From Periconia sp. R9002 (Eukaryota; Ascomycota; Dothideomycetes; Pleosporales; Periconiaceae), in assembly GCA_023627715.1 (NCBI GenBank), contig JAMAHW010000097.1, positions 1 to 64,000 of the forward strand: a DNA stretch of 64,000 nt, written 5' to 3'. The first letter of the stretch is position 1; each line of letters starts with the position of its first letter. The translations under genes were made by a program, and so were the position numbers. Shown piece after piece: positions 25,522 through 34,621 of this stretch. The notes under the pieces are model-generated. The model searched no databases, had not been told where the DNA came from, and saw only the letters and a list, made by a program, of their open reading frames with translations.

Positions 25522-26241
25522 TCATTTGACTACCGCATACAAGAATCCATCGTAGTTCTTCTCCGAAACAGTCTGCATGAGGCAACAATCCACACGAGAA
25601 TCCAACCCCGCCCTCTCAATGACCTCCCTGGCGCCAGCAACTGGCGGTTCATGGACATGCTCAGGTAGGACAATATATCCTTTACGGATAACATTGTCCA
25701 CAATGATGGGCGCACCCGAGACGCTAAGATCCGCCGCGTAGTCAAAGTACGTCCAATTACTCTCTTTATCGGCATCGATGAAAGTGAAGTCAAACTTGGG
25801 ACGCACACCCTCACAAACATCCGTCTTGATCTTAGCCAAAGAGAGCACGGCCGGCCCGGCGACAATCTCCAGTCGATCAGCCACGCCTGCCTTTTGCGCG
25901 TTCTCAAACGCTACCTTGCAATGGAGAGGGCTGATCTCCAGTGCGGTGACTCGAGCGTCCGGGATCTGCTGGAGGTACCAGATGGCCGTGTAGCCGCCCA
26001 AGAGGCCGATCTCGAGGATGTGTTTGGCTTTCACGGATCGTGCGTGGAGCGCCAGGAATTTGCCAAAGGCTGGGTACGTGGAGTCGTCTGGCATGCCGCT
26101 GTCTCGAATGTGCTCGAGCGCGCCGTTCAGAGCTGCGTGGGATGCGTCTTTGGGGTGAAGAGTGCCGACGCCGTAGGCGTCAACGGCCGTCCAGCGATCG
26201 TCGTGCTCATATTTGTCGTTGACGAAGACTGTAGTAGACAT
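25522..26241 (-). CDS. Cation-dependent O-methyltransferase (family 3, caffeoyl-CoA OMT-like)
   Basis: A single exon of 239 residues, the usual length for this family. SAM-binding motif I is ILEIGLLGGYTAIWYLQQ. The divalent-metal ligands of catechol/caffeoyl-CoA-type enzymes are visible: the Asp in FTFIDADKES and the Asp-Asn of IIVDNVIRKG. The enzyme methylates vicinal hydroxyls, often catechols, in the cytosol. The start ATG at 26241 is followed directly by family-like sequence. It is divergent from the PhyH dioxygenase, sharing a 622 bp intergenic region, which is compatible with joint regulation. Relatives are frequent tailoring enzymes in fungal metabolite clusters but also occur alone, so the pathway role is inference. 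Confidence 0.92.
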   Translation of the reverse strand: MSTTVFVNDKYEHDDRWTAVDAYGVGTLHPKDASHAALNGALEHIRDSGMPDDSTYPAFGKFLALHARSVKAKHILEIGLLGGYTAIWYLQQIPDARVTALEISPLHCKVAFENAQKAGVADRLEIVAGPAVLSLAKIKTDVCEGVRPKFDFTFIDADKESNWTYFDYAADLSVSGAPIIVDNVIRKGYIVLPEHVHEPPVAGAREVIERAGLDSRVDCCLMQTVSEKNYDGFLYAVVK

Positions 26242-26863
26242 TGTGTGACGAAGTTTGGAGCTAGTATCGTAATGGAGCTTGGATCTAAGATCAGAATGTG
26301 TGTTATTTCTTTAATCTCATAGATCGCGTTTGACTCATGGCTTAAATAGTAATTTTCCCTACATCGAACCCTGTGTACCTTCTCGACTCTACATTACCAA
26401 CTGCTTCACTTGGCCACGGGAGGGTTGAACACGTCAGGTAAACTCTCCATTCGAGCACAACATTAAACTCGTGATTCAATGTACACAGGCTCACTACATA
26501 GAATCAATACAAAGCTGCATGCGTTGCGAGGCCCACCCGGAATCGTTATCCAAGGCAGTCCATGTAGAACGTGCGTACACCTGTTTCTCGACATGAATGC
26601 GAAGTCGGGCGTTTGTACATTCGCCACAGGTCACAAATGTTGTGAAATCGAGACACGGCATGGTGTTGAGAAGCGCATTTGTACGGATATCTTCAACATT
26701 ACACCTTGTATTCCGCGTGTGACGAAAACCCCGCTTTTGCCATTCTCATTGCAATGGACGTTGGATTTCCCCTAAGATCACTTGCCTTTTGTCCGTTTTT
26801 CCTGTAGCAAACAATTCATACTACTCCAAAAATCACACCCACTCAGTCCAGATCACTACAAAA
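26242..26863. promoter_or_regulatory. Shared divergent promoter region (OMT / PhyH)
   Basis: This 622 bp lies between two divergent start codons, so it must hold both promoters. An in-frame ATG at 26789 upstream of the PhyH start could lengthen that protein by 25 residues, but the 26864 ATG fits the family better. No clear TATA box or repeated operator was recognised. Confidence 0.45.
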
Positions 26864-28019
26864 ATGCAACCATTGATAACATCACCTAGGACCTTCACCC
26901 CCGTCCTCACCCAAGACGAGGTATCTCGATTCGAGCGAGACGGATTCCTCCATATACCATGTGAACAACACGGTCTCATACCTTACCCCAGCATACTGTC
27001 AACGTGGGCGGACCAGATCCTCGCTTGGCCACGCGACAAGGGGAAATGGATGCCTTACGACGAGGTAAACCAGCAAGGCAAGAAGCAACTGATGCGCACA
27101 GAAAACATTGTCGCGTATCTTCCGCCTCTTACCGAGTTGCTTGTTGGTTCCCGGGGCGTTAAGCCGTTTTTAAAACAACTTCAAGGGAAGGTGAGTTTGG
27201 GAACCGTATTCCCATGTAGTATGGAGAGGGATTCCACTGACGGCACACTAAGGACGCCTTCCTCTTTAAAGACAAAATCAACTACAAACTCCCCCATGCC
27301 AATGGATTCGTCGCTCACATTGATGCCCCCGCCTACTACCACATGGGCGAGATGCCGTTCATGGAAGTCATGATCGTAGTGGACCCGCAAACCCCTGAAA
27401 ACGGGTGTCTAGAGTTCGTCCCTGGGTCGCATAAAACCATGCCTGACCTAGTCAACGGGGGTCGCATCAGCGATAAATGGGAGAAGAGCCAAGATTGGGT
27501 TAAACTGGATTTGAAGCCAGGTATGTTTATGAGGACATCCACATCCTAACCTCAGCGTCTATACGTCCCGGCCGAGGACATCATTATGCTTTGTTTTTGC
27601 TTGCATTGATACCTTTCATATCCAAATCCCAAGCAACGAACCACTTGAATGGCGTAACAGAGAACACTGGCTGATGATGACGATTTATGTCAACAACAAA
27701 CAGGCGATATCGTCATCTTCGGCTCCCGCATCGCCCATCGCTCCGGTCCGAACCTAACGTCTGAACGTCGCGCAGCCATCTTCGGTACATACCATTTCGA
27801 AGCCGACCGTCCGGAGATGAGTGCACAGTACTGGGCTCACCGACGCGTGAATTTCCCTCCTGATCATGGTGAGTTTCCTGCATGGACTCTTAGTTGTTAT
27901 GTATAGATCTGATGACGGGGGTAGAACGAACAGAGGGTGAGTCGTACGAAGCGGGGTTTAAAATGTTTGGGTATTCGTCGCCGTTTACGAAGCCGGAGGT
28001 GAAGACTGTGGGGATGTAG
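26864..28019 (+). CDS. Phytanoyl-CoA dioxygenase (PhyH) family Fe(II)/2-oxoglutarate oxygenase
   Basis: Exons 26864-27190, 27253-27520, 27704-27868 and 27925-28019 give 284 residues. The iron triad is visible: HID at residues 131-133 (HxD) and the distal His in IAHRSGPN, followed by RRAAIFGTYH, whose arginine likely holds 2-oxoglutarate. VVDPQTPENGCLEFVPGSHK is the standard PhyH core segment. The enzyme should hydroxylate, or otherwise oxidise, a small molecule using O2 and 2-oxoglutarate. The third intron is long (183 nt) and could be misassigned, though it keeps the frame and restores PGDIVIFGSRIAH. The C-terminus is short and ends convergent with the membrane-protein gene. Confidence 0.9.
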
Positions 28020-28165
28020 AGTGTGGGATGGGTGTAGGCGATGGGGGGTCTTGTGGGTTTCACGGGTATTTGGTAGAAGTAGGTTATGTAGGGGGGAGAG
28101 GAAATGCAAGAGTGTGTGTTAAGAAAAATAATGCATGTGCCATTTCACACTCCCCCGTGAAGCCT

Positions 28166-29200
28166 TCACACCACATCCTTCGCCCTCACAAACTCCACAT
28201 CCGACCTCTCCCCCTCCGATCCAAACGACCCAGAAACACCCCCCACAAACCCAATCCCCCTCCCCCTCGCCGTCCGCGCCAACAACCCCCCATAACACGG
28301 CAGCGCGCAAACCGCGACCGAGATAGCCGGCTCCAGCAACGTCCAAAGCTCCTTCCAATTCTCCTCCTCAGGCTTCTGCCACACCATGAAAACAGTCCGC
28401 AGGACATCGAGCGCGATGCTGACGAGCACGAGGCAGAAAACGACGGCGACGCCGATTTTTTGTGAGGTGGGCATCATCATCCTGCTGAGCATGACTAGGG
28501 GGATGATCATGAGGAGGAAGTCTCCGAAGACGTGGAGCGCGCACCACATCCAAAGGAGGGTCATTTCTAGGTGTGTTCCGCCTTGTCTGCACCACGCTAT
28601 TATTCATCAGCGGCGGAGATTCTCTTTTTGGGGTTGAGGGTGAAGGGACTTGCGTTGATTGAGGAAATGCTTCGGCGCACCACACTGCCAGAACAACGAC
28701 AAGAAACTCGCGAGGAAGCTCACAACCGTAAACACAGCAACCCCCACCCACGCCACTCTAAACCGCGTCGAAACCTCGAAAATCTGCCAGTACAGCGCTA
28801 GGAAACTCCCCTTCACGGCGTAAATCGTGCAGAAGAAGAAGACGTTGTTGGCGGCGTTGATCTTAAGCGCGACACGCACTACGTCGTCCGTCGTCAGCTT
28901 TCCCCCTCGGCCCTGCAGGTACAGCTGCGCATCGTACACGATGGGTGCGAAAAGATGGTAGGTGGTTGTGAAACCGATGAGGCAGAGTAGAGCGAGGCCG
29001 TTGAAGTAGTCGTCGCAGCGCCAGCGTTTGGTGTTTTTCCAGTGGAGCGTGAAGCGGCCTAGGGTTAGGAGGAGGGCGATGGTGGTGGAGATCCATGCGG
29101 TGGTCTTTGTTTTCGTTTGCGTTGTTAGGGTTGGTGATAATGCGAGGGAGAGAGAAAAGGCACGTACGCAGAGACCTTCGATGGGTATCATCACCCGCAT
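28166..29200 (-). CDS. Fungal rhodopsin-domain integral membrane protein
   Basis: The protein has several hydrophobic helices: WISTTIALLLTLGRFTL, then CDDYFNGLALLCLIGF, FFFCTIYAVKGSFLALYW, FTVVSFLASFLSLFW and, in the last exon, ALHVFGDFLLMIIPLVML and VVFCLVLVSIALDVL. The CDDY after the second helix, the lone Trp-Gln-Cys (WQCG) after the fifth and the FGDFLLMIIPL segment are characteristic of the large fungal integral-membrane (Fung_rhodopsin, SAT20-like) family. Members often sit in effector or metabolite loci, but their function is unknown. Introns are inferred near 29170-29107 (GTACGT donor, CTAAC branch) and 28651-28590 (CTGAT branch). The first exon and start (ATG 29200) are the least certain part. 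It is convergent with PhyH. Confidence 0.8.
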
Positions 29201-29813
29201 TCTCTGTGGAAGAGCGGGACTGCTCCCCCGCTGATATGGGGAACGGGATCCAGCGCGGTACGATGCAGCGCAGTGCTGTCATAAAACGCCGTTGTCGATG
29301 GGGATATGTGAAGCAGAGCAGTCTGTCTGCCTACCACGAAAACCGAGTGTCACCGTTAAACTTTAAAATAACCCGCCATCGACGGTGTTCATGTCACAGG
29401 GCACACGACACATACAAAGGATCTCCCCGACCGCGGATTCCTCGGCAGAGCAGCTGAAAGTTCGCATTCACGCTGCGGTGGTTGGGCTTTTTAATCTCTG
29501 GGATACGGTTCATTGGCGGGGTCATGCAGATGCTCGAGTGGGTGGGTGTCCTGGCACTTGGATACGAGGTTATCACGCTGACCTCGTATATGGTATCGAC
29601 CTTTTTTGAGAGTGGGGGGAAGCCCTTGCGATGAAAGGGTGGATGTTGGTGTTTGTGATGGGGTAGTTAATGTTGTGGCAGGAACATGTTAAAATATGGT
29701 TTATGAGGGATTGTAGAAACACGTTGGGGAGGTGGGGATGATATCATCGTATAAGTAATTGAACTGCCAGCGGTAGAGATACGAAAAACAGCATCGCGAG
29801 AAGACGGCACGCG

Positions 29814-30052
29814 GGTGTCAATATATCCCGCACTCACAACATTAAATACTATTGTAAAGCACCTGTAGTATCTCTATAAAAAAACTGTATTCTTAAGTAG
29901 TAAACCTAGAAGAGAAGTACTAAAACATACTATAGAAATATTTTCCTAGTATCTTACTTACTCTTGTAAGAAGTAAAATCTTAACAAGAAAAGGTCCTCG
30001 AAGCGTTGTATGTGGAATAGTAAGTGTTGTGAGTGCGGGTTATTTTGACACC
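29814..30052. mobile_element. MITE-like element with about 30 bp terminal inverted repeats
   Basis: The left end starts GGTGTCAA and, after an imperfect AT spacer, reads CCCGCACTCACAACA. The right end, reverse-complemented, reads GGTGTCAA, a similar spacer and the identical CCCGCACTCACAACA. The 239 bp between is AT-rich and encodes nothing. This is the form of a non-autonomous DNA transposon. No clear target-site duplication was found, so the exact ends and superfamily are open. It ends 12 bp beyond the stop codon of the alpha/beta hydrolase, so it probably lies in or near that gene's 3' UTR. Confidence 0.7.
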
Positions 30053-30064
30053 TGGGTGACTCCA

Positions 30065-31297
30065 TCAATCACCACCAACACTACCAGCGCAAAACGCCTC
30101 CCTTACCCTCCCCAACCAAACCTTCGTAGCCCCAAACTCTGGATCCATCAAAAAGTCATGATCTCCACCCTTCACAATCTGACTCCGATACTCATACTCC
30201 TCGCCCGCCCAACACTTGTCAAACCACAACCTCCCCTTATTCCCTACCATATGATCACTCTCCGCATGGAAAGCATCGACAACCCACTTCCTCCTCCCCG
30301 CCCCACTCCCACCCTCTCCATCCCGAATAACCTTCGAAAGCAGAGGCGGAACTTCGTCGATGTCGGTCCATTGGAACTCCGGCCCGCACCAAACAGTCGT
30401 ATGCGGTCTTTTGAGAAGGAGTTGAGCGTCGAGGGATACTCCGGTCGTTGATTCCGCGAAGACAAAGGTCGTGATGTGATTGCGGAGCTCGGTGACTACA
30501 TCCTTGTTGTCGAGGTCGAGATCGAGGGTTTCTTCGCCTGACGCATGGACCATCGCTGCAGCGGTAGCAGTAGTAGCTGTTGTAGATGACGGAGCACTCG
30601 GGTTCGATAGGAAGCCTTTCACACCTTGAAAAACGGTTCCGCTCGCGGCGGTAACGGGGAGGAGGTTGTTGTTTACAAAGGTTGCGAAAGGGGAAAGGTT
30701 GCCTATCAGGGACTCTGGGAGGTATTCTAGGGCCTGGAGTTTCGTGACTTTGGTGTGGGAATGGTGTACCCACGGCGCGAAGAAGCAGATGTAGGGGTGA
30801 GTTGGGTGAAGGAGGTTAGGGTAGGAGAGCATGGTGTTGAGGAGGTAGATGTTGCCTCCGCTGTGGCTTGCAAGCGCGACATGTTGGATGTTGAGATGCG
30901 CGAGGAGCTTTGGGACTAATTCTGTCACGGCGTGTTAGTTGTTGGACCTATGTTGCCATTTGTGCAGTGGAAAGCCATGTGCGCGAATAACGGTGAAATA
31001 ATTACCCAGCCATATCCCGATCCGTTCCTCTAGCTTAACAGCCTCACTACCACCGACACCAGGTCGGTCGGGGTGGATAATCCGTACGTTGTTATCTTTA
31101 GCTAGCTTATCTAGGATGGTATAGCTCAACCGTGTGCCGAACAAGGCGCCACAGAGAAGCACAACGCTTTCGCTGCTGGCATCACCGTAGTCGGCGTAGG
31201 TGAAGCGGTGCGGTGTTGTTCTTCCTTTAGCTGGGTTCGGGGGGAGGAAGTAGGATTGGTGGAAGCGGCGGTGGCAGAGGAATTCCAGTGCGCCCAT
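30065..31297 (-). CDS. Alpha/beta hydrolase
   Basis: Exons 31297-31006 and 30921-30065 give 382 residues. The N-terminal part has a VVLLCGALFGTRLSY oxyanion-type strand-turn and IIHPDRPGVGGSE, the usual strand-4 region. The nucleophile elbow is ASHSGGN, with serine in an S-x-S-G-G setting. A C-terminal VKGGDHDFL histidine and several acidic residues could complete the triad. A serine/threonine/alanine-rich insert interrupts the cap region. Substrate (ester, lactone or other) cannot be assigned. No signal peptide is visible, so it is likely intracellular. Confidence 0.82.
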
Positions 31298-31917
31298 TGT
31301 TTGGTGGGGTTTAGTGTGAGAGGGGGACAGGATAGAGAGAACTGTATGTGAGCGGTTTTGGGGTCGGGATTAAAATAATGGATTGTTCATGTGACGTGTG
31401 TTGAGATAGTCGCGTCGTTGAAGATATATACCTAGGTAGGTACTAAGTCACTCCACCATATTTGATCGGTCGTTCGATTGATGTCTGTATGCAACGTTTA
31501 CATACGTAAGAATTGATGCAACATTGAAATTAGGCATCCATCACGTGCTAACTCGATTTGCCATGAATGGATTATAGGGATGATTCTGAAGCCTACAAAC
31601 ACGACGTGGCTGGAGGAGGAATATCAGAGAGATGGGGGAAAGGAAAACAATGCAGAAGTTATTGGATAGACACTGAAATGTAAAGAGCAATGAATCATGA
31701 AGCATGCACTCCTAGGAGCAGAAGCACAGACACTATATTAGATGAATTCATGTTTTTCGTTCAACTATTCACCTTTTTGCTGCGGTTTATGAGCGCACTA
31801 TGAAGATCAAGGAAGCAGAATACCTCAAATGATATACAGAATTTTCGGACCAGAATTTCAATATGATTCGACATGCCAACAAAAACATGTAGATGACGGC
31901 GTCCACCCAAGGAATAT
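31298..31917. other. Intergenic region, AT-rich
   Basis: This lies between the hydrolase start and the CCDC47-like stop, both on the minus strand. It should contain the hydrolase promoter and the CCDC47-like 3' UTR. Nothing else was recognised. Confidence 0.5.
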
Positions 31918-33440
31918 TTAAGCCTTAACAGTCTGCTTCTTCTGTTTCTTCTTGCTATCGCGCTCCCTCTCCTTATCAAGGTATTTCCGCTGCTCGTCGG
32001 CGCTCATGCGGCTCAACATGGCATCGCGCTTCTCCTTCTTGAGCTTGTCGCCCGCAAGCCTGCGCTCCTCGGCCTTTTCATCATCATCGAGCTTGCGAAT
32101 CCTGGCGATCTGCTCATCACGCGTGGCTTTGATGCGGCGCAGCGCTTCGGGGCGAAAATGCGCGGTGGAAACGAGGAGATCGGGGAGACGCAGAAATTGT
32201 TGGAAGATGGGAAGGGTATTTTCGTATGCGGTAGATGTCGACTCGAGCTTGAGGGACAGATTGATGCGCTTGCGAGGGACAGTATCATCGAGCCTGACTG
32301 TGTGTTAGCGTAACGATGCGGAGTATGGCATTATGATTGCACTCACTTCTTCGGCTGATCGATGGGCTGATCAGTGACGACCAACGCTTCAAACTTGTCG
32401 CCAGCGTCATGAATCGCCTTGATCAGCTCCGGAGTCAGAAGTGCGTCGGTCACGGCGGCGCTCTCGCTCATGGTTGTGGTCCAGACGGGCAACTTGGCGT
32501 GATCCTTGGTCGCGGTCAACGAGAGATCGTAGCGCTCGTCACGAAGGCGCTTCATGAGATCTTTGTGTACCACGGCGAAGACGAAGCCATCAAAAGTGCT
32601 GTTGGGTACACTTTTTTTCTCTTCACCCTTGCCATAGTAAGGGGAGATGCTAGACTCGCGGCCGTCGAACACGTAAGAAGTAGCCTCAAGGCGCTCAGCC
32701 GGGGCTGGGAAGCTGTCAAAGAATAAGGGAAGAATCATTTCACCAATCCGCATGATAGGGTTGTGGCGTTTGGCGAGGGTCAGCTTGAAATCGACGAAAG
32801 CGATATTCTGACGGCCCGTTGCGTACGTCGTGAACTCATCAACCTTGTTCTCACGAAGGAGAGTGCTTGGGTCCTGGACATCCGCATCACTTGCGGAGCC
32901 CTGGGGACGTTTGTAGCCGACCTGAGCAAACTCCTGTTGTATAAGGGGTGCGTGTGCTTTCATCCAATGTTTCGCCTTGCTGCGGTTCCGACGAGTGCCA
33001 TAAAGGTGAACAATGACGAGTACGAGGATGAATGGGAGAACATAGAGGTCGAGCTTGAAGTCTTCGATACTGGTGCGCTCCCAAATAGCGTACCATTTGG
33101 TGAAGGGCACTTGGCCGACCGTCGAAGTAGGCGATGCTACGGGAGCTCCCGAGGTGACGGTGATGGCAGCAGGAGTGGGTTCAGGGGCGCCCGCATAGTC
33201 GGCGAAGTCTACCACAAGTTAGCCATCGATACTGTTGCATGTAGAGGTAGGTGGTCGAGAACACTGTGCATGGCAGGGTCCTGTACAACTGCTGCACGAT
33301 GATGCCACCCCATAACCGCGGTTGGTGGGATGAGGGAAATGGAAAAGGTGTGGAGGAGCTTGTTACATACCATCGTCACCGCCCGATGAAGGCTTCGCGA
33401 CCTGCTGGCCGCCGAAGAGGCCCTTGACGAAGTCGGCCAT
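31918..33440 (-). CDS. CCDC47/DUF1682-type ER membrane protein
   Basis: Exons 33440-33371, 33208-32347 and 32293-31918 give 435 residues. An N-terminal hydrophobic helix (LYVLPFILVLVIVHLYG) is followed by a cytosolic domain and a strongly basic, coiled-coil C-terminus ending KKKQKKQTVKA. This order matches the DUF1682/CCDC47 family; the animal member is part of the PAT complex that helps insert multipass proteins at the ER translocon. The fungal orthologue presumably has a related ER role. The first exon encodes only 23 residues. This appears to be a conserved single-copy housekeeping gene, with COX7 upstream on the same strand. Confidence 0.88.
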
Positions 33441-33860
33441 GGCGTGAGTTGGCTCAATTGATGTGTCGTGGTATGCGCAGGAGATGCAGAAACGGACGAG
33501 GCTGGACGGCACAGATGCGATGCTCGGCTCACTGACGTTTTTGGGATAGATGCATGCTAGTCCCAATCGAGGCGTTACCTCCAAGCCGGCGGCATCGATC
33601 CTCGTTTGAGACGATAGAAATATTCAATGAACAAGGACGAGAGAAACCACTCAAATAGATTGCATGAAAAACGTGTCATCGTTCACGGGGATAAGGAGGA
33701 GGAGGAACGCAATGGCACGGCCTCGGTCAAGAAGAAGAGGAGGGAACAAATGAAATCATTTCGCGATATTCAGGCTCTCTGTTCGGTGATTGTACAATGA
33801 GTTCCACCCAATGCTCTCCCATGCTACCCCAGACCCTTCATAGCTGATATGCTCCGCAAC
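33441..33860. other. Short intergenic region
   Basis: Separates the CCDC47-like start from the COX7 stop and likely holds the CCDC47-like promoter. No other feature was seen. Confidence 0.5.
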
Positions 33861-34357
33861 TTAGTTCTTTCCAAACCACGTCTTGTGCCCCTTCATGAAG
33901 TTAGTGATGTGGGACACGTGACTGGTCGGTCGTTCGACTTCGAGGAAGGGTGACGTACCAAGACCAGACGGCCCATCATATACATGCTGGCGCCGAAGCT
34001 GCCGAAGAGCATGACTTTGTAGACGGGGATGATATATTTGCCGCGGCCCTGTGCGAATATCGAATGTCAGCGATTCCATTGTTGCAAGCCGAGTGCCCCA
34101 TTGACTGGTGTCATATCCCCCACGCATCATGCCACCACCACCAGCCATGCTTGTTCAACACCTTCCCACACGCACCTTTTCCCAGAGTCGCAGACCGTCG
34201 TTCTTCTGGAATTCCCTCTGGTAGTGAGGAACCCTGTTCTCGCGGTACACCCAGCTGCCGATTGTCAGTTCAGTTTCGGCGGGAGAGAGGGAGGCTGCTG
34301 GCGCTCGTTGGCATCCCAGAGAGCTCGCGAAGCTGCATCGCAGACGTACCCGGCCAT
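33861..34357 (-). CDS. COX7: Cytochrome c oxidase subunit 7 (small inner-membrane subunit)
   Basis: Four coding exons, 34357-34350, 34254-34176, 34048-33959 and 33890-33861, give a 68-residue protein. The spliced frame reads ENRVPHYQREFQKNDGLRLW, then KYIIPVYKVMLFGSFGASMY as the single membrane helix region, ending GHKTWFGKN. This matches the fungal Cox7 layout: a matrix-side amphipathic N-terminus, a PRS/GRGKY turn and one membrane helix. It belongs to complex IV of the mitochondrial inner membrane. The first coding exon is only 8 nt (ATGGCCGG). It is divergent from a large putative mitochondrial protein gene, with start codons 265 bp apart. Confidence 0.8.
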
Positions 34358-34621
34358 TTTGAAGAGTAAAGAGTGGTAGAGGGCGGAATGTGGAGGCAAT
34401 TGGTAGTTTCGTGGTGGTGTTGGTCGGAGCGAAGTACTGAAAGCTGCGTCGAACGATGCGAGCTCGAACAATGTCTTGGCATCTATCTTAGTCAGCATTC
34501 TCTATCAATCAGTATCCCTGTCTGCTTTTTCATCTCGAAAGCTGTTACGCGTAGGCGCCCTTGCCATTGCGTCTGTTATGGCTCATACCTGGACACACGT
34601 TCGTTCTCTGATTGATTGTTG
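34358..34621. promoter_or_regulatory. Bidirectional promoter, COX7 / helical-repeat gene
   Basis: Only 264 bp separate two divergent start codons of genes that both look mitochondrial, so a shared promoter is likely. No canonical TATA box is evident. An out-of-frame ATG at about 34579 makes a short upstream ORF that overlaps the plus-strand start. Confidence 0.45.
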
